Shown here: piece by piece, positions 47,830 to 59,603 of the stretch | Layout: each line of letters begins with the position of its first letter | Position numbering within the stretch: position 1 is the stretch's first letter | Assembly: GCF_000471905.2 (NCBI RefSeq) | Contig: NW_006495273.1 | Span: 2,526,815-2,590,814, forward strand | DNA: 64,000 bases | Direction: 5' to 3' | From: Amborella trichopoda | Taxonomy: Eukaryota > Streptophyta > Magnoliopsida > Amborellales > Amborellaceae | Translations under genes and position numbers: made by a program | Notes under the pieces: generated by a model | Seen by the model: the letters and a program-made list of their open reading frames with translations, nothing else | Told to the model about the DNA's origin: nothing | Database searches by the model: none

Positions 47830-48815
47830 GTGCGGTGAGGGGTGAAAAATCTATTACGCGCTTGACGGGTAATTTTTGAAAATCTTTAGCGCGTATCTCT
47901 CTGCTCTATCCTTGCTTGAAAAAATGCCAACCCACCATTTGAGCGGTAAAGGAAAAACTGCCAACCCACCATTTGAGCGGTGAGGGGTGAAAAATCTATT
48001 ACGGGCGTGACGAATAATTTTCGGAAATCTTTGGCGCTCGTAACCCACCATTTGATAATCCCAAAGTGACGCTCCTCTCGTCACTGCTAAGCCTTACTCT
48101 GTCTCTTCTTGAGAGATAATAACTGCTTTGCATAGTTCTTCCCACCCTAAGCCCGCCCCCTCTCTCTTGAGCCCTAATCACTTGTAAGCCCTACTCTCTC
48201 TCTTTCAGTAACTACTTTGCATAGGTGTTTCTTCTTTCTCTAAGCCTGCCTCGCTCTCTTGAGAGCTAATAACTATTTTGCATAGGTGGTTCTTCCATCT
48301 CTAAGCCCACCCCTCTCTCTCTTATTTTGCATAGGTGGTGAGCCTCTTATTTTGCATAAGTGGTCCTTCCCTCTCTAAGCCTGCCCCCGCTCTCTTATTT
48401 TGCATAGGTAGTGAGCCTCTTATTTTGCATAGGTGCTCCTTCCCTCTCTAAGCCAGTCCCTGCTCTCTTGAGAGCTAATAACTATTTTGTATAGGTGGTA
48501 CCTCCCTCTCTAAGCTCACCCCTTCTCTCTCCCCCTCTCTATCTTATTTTGCATAAGAGGTCCCTCCCTCTCTAAGCCGGTCCCCTCTCTCTCTTATTTT
48601 GCATAGGTGGTTCCTCCCTTTCTAAGCCGTCCCCTTTTTCTCTTATTTTGTATAGGTGGTACCGCCCTGTCTAAGCCTGCCTCCTCTCTCTTAAGCACTA
48701 GTAATTATTCACTAATAATTAGTTTGCACAAGATGCATGCTCCCTCAGCCTGTCCCCTCTCTCTTGAGCCCTAATAGCTGGTTAATTGGTTTGCATATGG
48801 TCCTTCATCCCTCTC
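47830..48815. repeat. Compound minisatellite field
   Basis: The first part (47,830-48,060) holds two copies of a roughly 65-bp unit, GTGAGGGGTGAAAAATCTATTACG...AAATCTTTxGCG, and copies of GCCAACCCACCATTTGAGCGG. The second part (about 48,080-48,810) has ten or more degenerate units of about 50-65 bp, of the form CTCTCTTATTTTGCATAGGTGG, then TCCTTCCCTCTCTAAGCC. Open frames here come from the repeat. Confidence 0.8.
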
Positions 48816-49289
48816 TCTTTAACTAGTTATTTTGGTGTGCCTCAAAATTTTACCAAACTTTCTTTTACTAATCAAACTTCTTCCCATTTTTTAAATATTT
48901 TGAACTAGGTATCATAAATTTATTCCTTATTTGAAATTGTATAGAGACACTTGAAACACTTCTATAAAAAATAAATAAAAATAAGGCTTATCACAATAAA
49001 AATATGTTATTCCAATCATATTATTCCAATGACTTATCATGTTGAAATCATAGTATTAGAAGACATGTGATTCTATGTAAGTGCTAAAGGCATACAAAAT
49101 GAGTAAGAAATTGTGTGAATATTACTTTAGAATGGTACAAGCTATTATTAAAAAATATTTTTGGAATGGTGATGATGTTATTATTATAAATTTTTTTTGA
49201 AATGATGTGATGACTTTAATTCTGCATTTCAGTAGAATTTTGTGACAAAAAAAGAAAGAAATGATAGTTTATATGCAAGTGTTGGTAAA

Positions 49290-49470
49290 AATGTTGGTAA
49301 TGCATTTCCTATATTTCTTCCCGACATAGTCAAACAGTAGCAATGTATTTCCCAGGTTGCATCTAAATACTACCAAAACTTGGTAATGCATTTCTTATAT
49401 TTCTTCCGAACATAGTCAAACAGTGGCAATGTATTTCCTAGGTTGCATCTAAATACTACCCAAACAATAA
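49290..49470. repeat. Tandem repeat, about 88-bp unit, two copies
   Basis: GGTAATGCATTTCCTATATT, then CTTCC.GACATAGTCAAACAG and GTTGCATCTAAATACTACC, occurs twice (from about 49,298 and 49,384), with a third partial trace. Confidence 0.75.
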
Positions 49471-49561
49471 CAATCTATTTGCAAGTATGTATTATGCAAT
49501 AATGTATTACGCCAGTAATATATTTCATAGACAATATATTTCTAGGTATCCAAACGGCCCC

Positions 49562-49812
49562 TAAATATTGTTGGAAGATATAGTTTCTTTTTCGATGGTT
49601 TAAATATCCACATGCAACGCTAATTATCGAGTAGATCTATAAATATTTAAAAAACTTAAAAAATAAACGGTCTGGATAAGTTGTTACAATATGCCCTAAT
49701 TTAGAACTTGGAATTCATTTCTTCTCTATATATCCGGATGACCAATTGGAGAACTTAGAAGCTCTCTTTTATGCTGAATTTGAGGTGCACCTCACTTCTA
49801 TTGAGACCTTTT
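49562..49812 (-). mobile_element. MITE family B, copy 3 (partial)
   Basis: Body GAGTAGATCTATAAATATTT and AACGGTCTGGATAAGTTGTTAC, with right end TTTGAGGTGCACCTCAC. The left end is lost. Confidence 0.5.
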
Positions 49813-50094
49813 AGAGTTCTAAAAAGAAAACATTTGGACATCACCAAAGATTCGAACAATTTATTGCTTCAACAGTCGAAACCTGAGATACAAGATGTCT
49901 GTGAGGTATTGAATAACCTAGACTTCGAAAATCGAAGATGAAATCGTATTGAGACAAGAATACCCTTAGGACATAACTAAGCCTACTGACAGTATTGGTT
50001 AGGTTTCGATTTGGAATCAACAGGAAAAACGTTTAATTCTAGTTAAAACAGTCGGTCGTCTCGTACGATGGCCAATATGGAATAAAGGATAAAA

Positions 50095-50375
50095 AAGTTA
50101 ATATAAGGTGCACCTCAAAAATCCACTTATTGATGCAACCTTAAAATGTAGAGTTAAGGTGCACCTCAATTAGAGGGTTTTTATGTTGGAAAACCCTCTG
50201 ATTGATTGTCTCGACTTCGAGATGTACGAATATGAAAGAAAAGAAGATTTTGAGACACTGAAATATTGTATCTTGCAACACATTATCTGGACCGTCTATT
50301 TCAAGATTTTCAAGTATTTACAGATTTATTTGATTTGAACTATTTTTGGAGTTTAATGTTTTACTAGTGGAATTA
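50095..50375 (+). mobile_element. MITE family B, copy 4 (partial, doubled terminus)
   Basis: AAGGTGCACCTCA occurs twice (about 50,109 and 50,157), suggesting one end inserted beside another. Body CTCGACTTCGAGATGTACG and GCAACACATTATCTGGACCG. The right end is missing. Confidence 0.5.
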
Positions 50376-51294
50376 TGGTGTTGCTCATAGAAATTAAATA
50401 AATCAGTTGCACATAGAAAAGGACAAAGCGATCACGTAAGTAATTGTGTAAATGTACAATGTATAGAATATATAAACATAATGTGCATTCATACAACTAA
50501 TCACAAATATACAACGCAAAAATATATTCATATGCAATAAACGATCGTGAACCATAAAATCGTGAAAAAATCAACAACAAAAAATAATGAAAGTAGCAAA
50601 GAGCAGCCGCATTATTAGATTTATTGAAGAAACAATTAATAAAAAGAAATTAATCATTTTTACGTTAATCTTTTTCTATTTTTGCTCGACTTGTATTTTT
50701 ACTTGAATAATTTCACAAAAATAGGGAAAAAATAACCATGCTACAATAAAAAGATACGACATTTCAGATAATTAACATAAAAAAGAATATGATATTTCAT
50801 ATAATTAACGTAGAAAAAGTGTTTACGATGAAAATCAGAGAGATCTTCAGAGAAAGATCCCTCAGATCCGTACCACAAACTGATTTTAAAAGTGTGATAG
50901 AGAGTGGGACAATCAAATTCTGATATGAGGCTAGATCTATTAAAAAACGAATAGATCTACTCTCAGATAAGTGGCGGAGCCAACATTGATATAAAAAGCA
51001 CCAAATACAATATAAAATGCAATAAAACAGATTTAATTCTAATAAAAATAATAAATATAGAAAAACATGCATAAAGAGTAAAAAAAACCAGACCGGGCCA
51101 GTTGGCCTGGGACTCCCGCAGCCTTGCTCGTATCAAGACCAGCTAAGTTTATATGGTGCGTCCTCTTTGTCTCTTTTCAGGTTTTGGCCAGGCTTTTGCT
51201 TGGTTGGATGGATCTCTTAATCTAAAGGTCTAAAGCTTAGGTTTTTCTAAATCTAAGGTTTGCTCACAGGTTTTCTCTTGAGGCTCTTTCTAAA
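50376..51294. other. AT-rich intergenic stretch
   Basis: No gene or clear repeat, apart from a near-duplicate CATTTCAGATAATTAACATA / CATTTCATATAATTAACG at 50,760-50,815. Confidence 0.35.
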
Positions 51295-51440
51295 GGAATG
51301 GATAACTACTTAAATCATGGGTGTAGAATGGATAACTACTAACAACTACAAGATTTGCTAGGTATAGAATGAATAACTACTAAAACCATAGGTGTGGAAT
51401 GAATGACTACTAAAACTACAAGATTTGCTAGGTGTGGATC
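51295..51440. repeat. Short-unit tandem repeat
   Basis: Four degenerate copies of GGTGTAGAATGGATAACTACT followed by AAAAC(C/T)A...; two include AACTACAAGATTTGCTAGGT. Confidence 0.7.
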
Positions 51441-52320
51441 ATAGGATGGGACCATGGATTTTGGTGATATATGGTTTAAGGATCTATTGAAATAGTGTGG
51501 TCTTATGGGTTCAAGAAAACCATAAAATTTGTCAGTTTCAAAGTGAGATGTCTACTAAATAAACATAATTCAATAGTATACAATTTTCATGTCGATTTTC
51601 CCCTAAGATATGCAATTACATAAACTCTTACCAGCTAAGTCCAAATATGTCAGAGCAGCATGAGCAAATTCGAGCAAAAGCTACTTCTTTACTGCTTCTC
51701 TCGTCTCTCCATTCTTTACTTCTCTCGTCTTTCCATCAAAAGTTTAAAATATTAATAAAATCCAATTATAACAAAACGAAATTGACTTTTTCTAACCAAA
51801 AGTAAAATTAATGTAAACAAACCTCAAGGAATGAGGTATAACAAAAAACCAAATCAATAGAATAAAAGAAATAAAGGAATGGAGCTTGTTTACATAAAGA
51901 AGGAACACAAAGATAGGCATACTTACCATTGACTTTGGATTTGAAAATAAAGAATAAAAATTAAACAACTATTTGTTTTCTTTGAGAAGGATAGGGGAAA
52001 ACGAAAAGTAGGACGACAAATAGTTTTAATGGCGTACATCTTAAACGTGGTAGGACAATTGGGTGGCGAGGACCGAGAAAATTATTTTCGTGTTATCAAT
52101 AACGTGGCCAACAGGCTCAGCACTAGGATTTTGACCTCGCCCAAAAGTTGGGTTTCAAAAGGATGCCTCGTGGCTACAACCATAAGAGTTGGTATTGAAC
52201 AAGAAGGCTCTAATGAAGGCTGAAACAACTCTTGCTAAACCAAGGTAAGAACTAAAATGAGGTCTTGAACGCATGGCAATGGGCCCCTCACTAAACTGCG
52301 GTAAAAAGGTGGTGCCACGT

Positions 52321-52615
52321 AGGGCTGGCAATGGGCCGCCAGGGCTGACAATAAGCTTGGCGGCCCAACCTGGATTCTCCGGCCCTAAAGATCGGGCCAT
52401 CATGGCCTGAGGGTTGGGCTAGGCTGGGGCTACGATATGGCCAGCCTGATTTAGTTACGATAGGTTCAGCTTGATTTAGTTCAGCCTAACCCTCTTTTTT
52501 CGCATTTTTTTTAAAAAAATTTATTTGGCCCTGCCCAGTCTAGCTTGGCCGTGACAAGGGAAAGGCCAAGGCCTCTTTGGCCCGGTCTGGGCCTGGTCCG
52601 GTTTGGGCCAGCCCT
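52321..52615. mobile_element. hAT-like MITE, GGGCTGGCAATGGG type
   Basis: Left end AGGGCTGGCAATGGGCC, right end reverse-complemented AGGGCTGGCCCAAACCGG. GGCC/GCCC-rich arms surround a short T/A-rich centre. This end sequence is common in plant genomes. Confidence 0.65.
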
Positions 52616-53059
52616 ACGGGTACAAAAGCTGGACCTGCCCTAGTGCATGGATACTTGTACATTTGCTCAAAAAGTGGAAGTCCCTTTTTCTTTTTTTTTT
52701 GGCAAGACCGAAGTCCCTTTCTATTCTAAGCCCTTCAAAAAGCCAAGGACATTTCCCCTTATAAAGCTAAGAGAGGCCTAAATCTAGGTAATACAAGACT
52801 AAAAACTCTTTTTGCCATATTTTACGTTAAGTGAGAAAACTACCCAAACAAAGAAGTAAAATACTATAGCTATTTGATATATCATTCAAGAAAATTGACC
52901 AAAAGATGCCTAATAGTTAAACCATTTAACATCTTTTATCAAATTTCAACTAACCCATCAAATAACACAGCATTATAGATTTTAAAAACAGTCAAATCAC
53001 CCCTTTGATCAGATGTTAAATTTTTAGGGTGTTTTGATGTTATCTCCCACTTTTTCTTG

Positions 53060-56000
53060 TTCTTTTTTGACAAAGGTTTTCACTTTTATCAATAATGAAG
53101 CAAACATATTCCATCAAACATTCCCTACATCGTTAATAATAGAAACCTCAGCCATCGAAACACCTCTTTTCGACAAACTATCAGTAACCTCATTGGATTC
53201 CCGGAAGACATGCTGAAAAGTTAGGGATAAGACCTTCGCAAGCTTTTGCACCGAGTATAAAATCCATAGCACACGTTGTTCCTCATTACACCATTTGATC
53301 ACATTAAGGTAATCACCTTCCACCACTATATCTGGACCGAGATTCTTAGACCTGATAAAATTTAAACCGATGAGCAAAGCTTGGAAATTAGAAGTGGCTA
53401 TGCCAATTGGTCGGCATAGGCCAAGTCAACTATTCCATTCCAATCACGGACCACACCCCCCACACCCGAAGGACCACGGTTACCTTGAGAGCTTCTATCA
53501 AAATTCAGCTTCAACCTACCCCGAATAGGACGTATCCAATTGCCAATCGATCTCATCCTTATACCTCTCATATAAACCAGCTTACCTAGATTGATCCTCA
53601 CCTCAATTGCCCTTATTTCTCTCCCCTCATCAAGAATCGAGCGCCAGCTCCAAGAAGTATGCACAATAAGTTGGATCAGACACTCCAAATGAAGACATTT
53701 TCCTTCAAAAGTCCGTCTATTCCGCTCCTCCCATAACTCCCAACATATAGCTCATCTAATAATCTGCCATAACTTCCCCCCCAATTTAGGCAATCCAAGC
53801 AAGACTAACTGAGTAATAATACCTAACACACTGTGTGGAAGAGTGACACTAAAACCAATACTTCCCAAATATCAACACCACACATTAGTCGCAAACCGAC
53901 AAGGAATAAGCAAATGCGCGTTGGACTCCCCATCCTCTTTGCAAAACAAACATACGTTTGGTAATATCTTTCATCTTTTAATAAGATTGTCAATCGTACG
54001 CACCTTATTTAAACTTGCCAACCACATAAAACACTTAACCTTATGAGGGACTGGCCACTTCCAAATTTCGGAGATTTGAGGTAAGGACTATCTATGCCGG
54101 TCATGAAACAACACCGAGTATATAGTTTTAATAGAGTAAACATCATCCTTACAATGCTCCCAAATGAGCTCATCGGGCAAATCATTAGATAAGACCACCT
54201 CATGAAGCTTTGATAATAGGCTGGACACGTGATTACCAACAAGATCAGTAACCCGACTGTACCGCAAGTGAATATCCCATACCACTTGCTCACCACCAAC
54301 CTGAACAATGTCACTAATCAACGAATTAGAGGAGGATGCCATGGCAAAAAAATCCGGGAATGAGGTTTTCAACGGACTATCACCCAGCCACTTTTGAAGC
54401 CAGAACGGAATCCGAGCACCATTCCCAACACACCATCTTATATCTCTATGAATATAAGCTTTGAACATAAAAATATCTTTCCAAAACATAGATCTTAATG
54501 CACTTGAACTGCCTCCACCAATCCACACTCCAAACCTGTGAATACCATATTTAGCAATGACTTAATGTACCCCACCACCACTTAGTCAAAAGAGCTTCAT
54601 TCATTAACGCCAACCTGCGAATACCAATACCACCTTCACTTTTGGGAGTGCACACTCTATCCCATATTAACAAATTGAATTTCTTCCCATCTTCAAAAGA
54701 ACCCTAAAGAAAATCACACATCATCTTCTCTATTCTCTTAATAATTGTGGATAACATCTTCAACATAGGCAATTGATAGATTGGAAGATTGGTCATACAC
54801 AACTTTACCAGTGTTGCACGTCCACCAAGTGACAAGTACTCGGGTTTCCACAGGTCTAACTTGATTTGCGCACGTTGTATGACTCGATCCCAAACAAAGA
54901 TAGGCAATCTAGAGTAAAAAACTGGGAGACCCAAGTAAGTGATCGGAAACTGCTCCACCTTACAGCCCAAAATCTGTGCCAAATCCTCAGCTAAACCTCC
55001 ATTGCAATTCACCCCTATCAAAGAGGTTTTGGAGATATTAACTTTCAGGCCTAACACCACTTCACAACATCTCAGGAAGTTCCCTAAGTACTCAATATAA
55101 TCATTTTTTGCATCCACAAAGATCAGAGTATCAACCGCATACTGTAAATGAGAGATCACGGGGCCATTATGTCCCATAGAGAAACCTGTCAATCTACCCT
55201 TATTGACCACATTTTAGATCATCAAACTAAAGCACTCCACATAAATAGTAAAAAGGAACGGTGAGAGACGATCACCTTGACGGAGACCTCTAGAAGACTT
55301 GAAGAATCCTTTAAGAGAACCATCAATAAGAATTGAAAAGTGAGCTGACAAAATACAACCAAAAATCCATTTACACCATTTATCCCCAAACCCCATACAC
55401 ATCATTATTTCTAGCAAAACACTTCATTCTACTCTATCATAAATCTTCTCCATATCTAACTTGATAATAGCTCCATGCTCCTTACTCTCCATCATTGAGT
55501 GAATACATTCTTATGCAATTAGGATACTATCCGTTATAAGTCTATCTTTAATGAAAGCCGTTTGAGGACCAGAGATCAAACCACTCAAAACTCGTTTCAA
55601 CCGCAAAGCCAGCACTTTTGGAACAATTATGTAGAGACTAACAATGAGATAGGTCTAATATCAGACAATTCCTTAATCTTTGATTTTTTTTGGATTAGGG
55701 CAATGAATGTGGAATTTACCCCTCTAAACAGCTCACCCCTATCAAGAAAACTACGAACCATGCCAAGAAGCTCACTAGAGAGCATAGACCAAAACCTCTG
55801 AAAGAAGCAAATCAGAAAACAGTCAGGTCCTGGAGCCTTACCCCCCAACAAAGAAAAAACAACGACTTTCAACTCTTCCATTGACACCTCCAATACCAGA
55901 TCAGCCATAGCCTCCTCTGATAAGGTTTTAAAAGGAATAAGATTCAAGCGAGGAGTAGCAAAGACACCATACGAAAAGGCCTTTCGGAAGTGTTCAACAA

Positions 56001-56340
56001 TAGCTAAATTACGCTTATCCAAATCATCTTGAACTAGCCCTTCAATATGAATCTCTGAGATATAATTCTGTCTTCTACACGAACTAGCTATAGCATGAAA
56101 GAACAATTGTCCAAATCATCTTGAACTAGCTATAGCATGAAAGAACTTAGTATTCAAATCACCCTCCTTCAGCTACTTAATCTGAGACCTCTGCCTCCAA
56201 TAAATGTCTTCAGAGATGCAAAACTCATTAAGTGAGTTAATTTTTTCCACTCGCTATTAGGTAAGCATTAGGGCATAGGATTCAACATACTATCTAGGAT
56301 CGAAGAGCAATACCTCAATAGAAATCTCTCTCCAGAAGAG
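53060..56340 (-). mobile_element. L1-type LINE, 5'-truncated and inactive
   Basis: On the minus strand: a pre-RT segment (RQRSQIK then LKEGDLNTKFFHAIAS, with a stop in between) near 56.1-56.2 kb; RT from about 56.1 to 54.7 kb (GGKAPGPDCF, DIRPISL, SSRGLRQGDRLSPFLF, HLQYAVDTLIF, SLGGRATLVK); a zinc-binding RT-associated region at about 53.7-54.5 kb; and RNase H at 53.11-53.69 kb (GPSGVGGVVRD, DIVVEGDYLNVI, RESNEVTDSLSKRG). The RT catalytic YADD reads YAVD, losing the first Asp. Several stops and frameshifts separate the parts and the endonuclease is absent. The 3' end (near 53,060) is a short A-rich tail after TTTGTCAAAAAAG. A local duplication of TTGTCCAAATCATCTTGAAC occurs near 56.02/56.11 kb. 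Confidence 0.85.
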
Positions 56341-56744
56341 AAATTTCCGAGAAATCGTCTTCATGCCTCAAAATATTTGAAGCCGCTTTCTCATAAAAGT
56401 CCACTGAGCTGTTTTATTCTTTCTTAGGTGCCAGTTTCCCATGAAACACACATGTGAAAGCAGCTCGGTCAACAAAAATCTCTCCCCTAAAGAGAGATTT
56501 CCCACGAACCAAACATGCCATAGAAAACAAGAATTTATGCTTTGGGGAGCATTTTGGATATTCATTCTCTCCATGAAAGCCCTATCTAGCATCAATATTA
56601 GGATCTTATAATTTGGAATATAACCTCTTCAGGCTAGCAACTGACTTCAAAAATAAAAGAAGAAGAATCATATGCACTCAAAGAGTGCCTAAAAAGATAA
56701 ATGTCATCATTTAATTGAATAGACATTATTGCAATTTTGGATGG
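56341..56744. other. Intergenic stretch
   Basis: No gene. It contains ATCTCTCCCCTAAAGAGAGAT (about 56,479), a short palindrome, and a related ATCTCTCTCCAGAAGAGAAAT at 56,323. Confidence 0.35.
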
Positions 56745-57285
56745 TTAGATCCATGGATTTAAAAAATGGATCGGTGACCCGTATCCGTGCAAGTAAAAAA
56801 TCAGACCGGATAGGTGAATCGTGGGTTCGAATCATTTTTTTACTGTGCAAAAAAAGAGTAATGATCCTATGAGACCCTCCCTCACCCATGTGTGTAGGAC
56901 CCCAAAGGATCACCATTACATTTGGCACAAATCTTTAGAAAAGTTATCACATGTGTGTGGGACTGACTTTTCTAAAGATCTGTACCAAATTTAGTAGTGA
57001 TCCTTTAGGGTCCTACACACATGGGTGTGGGAGGATCTCACAAGGTCATTTCCCGCAAAAAAATATATGAAAAAACAGTGAACCGGCCGAAAACATGTCA
57101 AGATTGGTGAATCGACAGTCTGGATCATCATTTTATTGTAGAGAATCATCGTTTAACTATGCAGAACCACTTGTTCCCTTCTAGACTCAGCCGTTTTCTA
57201 TATGTACGCAAAACTAGAACAGAGTGACCGAATCTAGGTTCAGATTAGGCGATTCCGTACTGACTCGATATTTTTTAAATCACCA
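56745..57285. mobile_element. hAT-like element, family E, interrupted
   Basis: Left GATTTAAAAAATGGATCGGTG and right (reverse complement) GATTTAAAAAATATCGAGTC. GGATC/GATCC and GATTCACC-like words fill the body. A fold-back MITE (56,856-57,054) sits inside it. Confidence 0.5.
56856..57054. mobile_element. Fold-back MITE, family D, copy 2 (nested)
   Basis: A 199-bp palindrome matching copy 1 at 24.0 kb (AGTAATGATCCTATGAGACC...). Exact 9-bp duplication GCAAAAAAA at 56,847-56,855 and 57,055-57,063. The long arms would form a hairpin. Confidence 0.8.
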
Positions 57286-57570
57286 ATTAGATCTAAATAT
57301 TTAGGAACTCAAAATCCCTTGCTTTTGGTTTAGGATACTTGTCTACTACATCGATTCCAAAATTTCATGTAACATAAAGTGCAAGTTTTTACCTGGGGGA
57401 ATAAATGTACAATAGACTCCTATGGAAGCATGGTATTCGTGATTTAGTCAAAATTATAAGGTATGGAAAATTAGTGTAAATTGGCCCATGTAGCATTGGC
57501 GGCATTACCTATAGTGGAAGTGCAAAGTGCGTCGCACATTTGCGTATTGACTTTTTCTATCTTTGTTTAT

Positions 57571-57960
57571 AGGGTGCGTTGGCATGGAGCTGAGGTTCTA
57601 AACAATCAAAATAGATCTCATCTTTAAATAGTATCAAGAAATATGGTTTTAATATTAAAAATCTTTGTGATAGCCTTAAAATATAATTTTATTTCTAATT
57701 ATAAAATTTAAAGCTTAAAAAATAGTGTAGATCAAGTAGATCTAAAAAAACTTGAAAAATCTTAAAAATTGACAGTCTAAAAATGCATTACAAGATGGAC
57801 TATTTCCAAAACTTGAAATCCATTTTCTTCTCATGTATCTTGATATCAAGATGATGGAATTGAGGATATTTAGGCATCAAAACAACCTCATCTAGTAAAA
57901 TTTTTGAGATAGGCTCTAATTTGGTCCTTTAGAGCCTCGGCTCTATGCAAACTTTTCCCC
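57571..57960 (-). mobile_element. MITE family A, copy 6
   Basis: Left AGGGTGCGTTGGCATGGAGC, right TAGAGCC-TC-GGCTCTATGCAAACTTTTCCCC. Flanks TTTGTTTAT (57,562-57,570) and CTTGCTTAT (57,961-57,969) agree at 7 of 9. Confidence 0.75.
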
Positions 57961-58014
57961 CTTGCTTATTACTAAACCTACCAATAAGACAAAAAAAACA
58001 CTTTTTTAAAAAAA

Positions 58015-58408
58015 GGGTGCAATTGGCATACAGATACATCCCTAGCTACATTGGTAAGGTGCACCTTCAAATTGTATCATGGTAGATAATTTTGATGTAA
58101 AATATTCTTAGGATGATCTCAAAATCTATTTTTATATCTAATTATAAAATTGTAATTTTAAAAAATGGTTAAAATCAAGTAGATATATAAACATGTGAAA
58201 ATCTTAAAAATGGACGGTATAGATAATATGTTGTAAAATGCACTATTTTTTAGACTTAAAATCTTTTTATTTTTCATTGTCATGTATCTTGATGTCGAGA
58301 TGATCAATTAAAGGGTTTTTCAACATTAATACTACCTTTTCCGATGGATTTTTTAGGTGCATCCGTAGTTCTACATTATGAGGTTGCATCCTTATATAAA
58401 CTTTTTCC
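58015..58408 (-). mobile_element. MITE family B, copy 5 (best preserved)
   Basis: Left GGGTGCAATTGGCATAC, then AAGGTGCACCTTCAAA; right TTTTTTAGGTGCATCC, then CTTATATAAACTTTTTCC. Flanks TTAAAAAAA (58,006-58,014) and TTCAAAAAA (58,409-58,417) agree at 8 of 9. The outermost CTTTTTCC/GGGTGC ends and the body are shared with family A; only the subterminal module differs. Confidence 0.75.
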
Positions 58409-58548
58409 TTCAAAAAATGAGGTTTCAAAAACATATTATTTTAAAATAAAAAAAAAATATACAGTTGACATCTTAATATGTAGAAGAAAAAAACACACTT
58501 TTCACAAAAATATGAGAATGAAAAAATATATTATTTTAAAATAAGAAA

Positions 58549-58937
58549 ATTTTATGTAAGGTTGACACAGTAAAATGTAGAATTAAGGTGCACCTCTAAA
58601 ATCGTTTGAAAAACGTTGTTCTAATGTTTGGAAAAACTTCTAATAGATCATCTCGACATTGAGATATATAGATATGAAGAAAGAAAAATTTTCAAGCCTT
58701 AAAAATAGTACATCTTGCAACACATCGCCCGAATTATTTGCTTTCAAGATTTTCTTGCATTTATAGACATACTTGATTTGAATTATTTTTAGAATTTAAA
58801 ATTTTATAATTAAAGATAAAAATAGATTCTCGCACCATCTTAAAAATTTTCAACACCAAAATTGTATCTCACGACAAAATTTGAAAATACATCTTACCAT
58901 GATTCTTTAAGGTCATAACCTTATGCAAACCATGCCC
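58549..58937 (+). mobile_element. MITE family B, copy 6
   Basis: Left TTTTATGTAAGGTTGACAC then TAAGGTGCACCTCTAAAA. Right AAGGT-CATA-ACCTT (a 5-bp stem) then ATGCAAACCATGCCC. The body is shared with other copies. Confidence 0.65.
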
Positions 58938-59190
58938 TTTAAATGGGAGAAATATATAATGAGACCACTTATTTTTTTGTACAAAGTGGTCACATTTAAT
59001 CTTGACCACTGGATGTGAAATTAGATGGCTTCATTTATTCCAATGACAAAGCTCAAACTTCAAAAAAAAAAATCTCAAACTTTGTAACACACTCAATTTA
59101 TCAGATTTCACATTAGATAGTTGTAACTAATTGTGACCTCTTTGTTTCAAAAAGATAGATGGTCTCATTATATACACTCCTTTTAAAAAG

Positions 59191-59594
59191 GTAAAAGTTT
59201 ATATAGAGTCAAGGGTCCAAACAATCAAAATAAAGCGCAACCTAAAAAATTTCATTAGAAGAGGTTGTTTCGATGCCCAAATATCTTTAACTTCTTAACT
59301 TGATCATCTTGACATCAAGATGCATGGACATGAGAAAAAAAAATAGATTTCAAGGTTTGAAAATAGTGCATCTTATAATGCATTTTTGGACCGTCAATTT
59401 TCAAGATTGTCAAGTTTTCGTAGATCTGCTCGATTTACACTATTTTTCAAGCTTGAAAGTTTATAATTAGAGATGAAAATATATTTTAAGGCTATCACAA
59501 AGATTTCTAATATTGAAACCACATTTCTCGATACTATTTGAAGGTTGGCTTTACTTTGCTTGTTTCGAGCCTCGGCTCTATACAACCCGCACCC
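59191..59594 (+). mobile_element. MITE family A, copy 7
   Basis: Left GTAAAAGTTTATATAGAGTC, right GAGCCTCGGCTCTATACAACCCGCACCC. Flanks TTTAAAAAG (59,182-59,190) and TTTGAAAAA (59,595-59,603) agree at 7 of 9. Confidence 0.7.
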
Positions 59595-59603
59595 TTTGAA
59601 AAA

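Noticed and set aside
47830-48815. CRISPR-like or telomeric array
   Set aside because: Units are degenerate and contiguous with no unique spacers, and do not match the plant telomere repeat.
53060-56340. Domesticated reverse transcriptase
   Set aside because: The frame is broken repeatedly and the YADD motif is lost; it is an ordinary dead LINE.
56815-56835. tRNA-like T-loop word (GGTTCGAATC)
   Set aside because: No matching D-arm, anticodon arm or acceptor stem around it; it lies in a hAT-like element.
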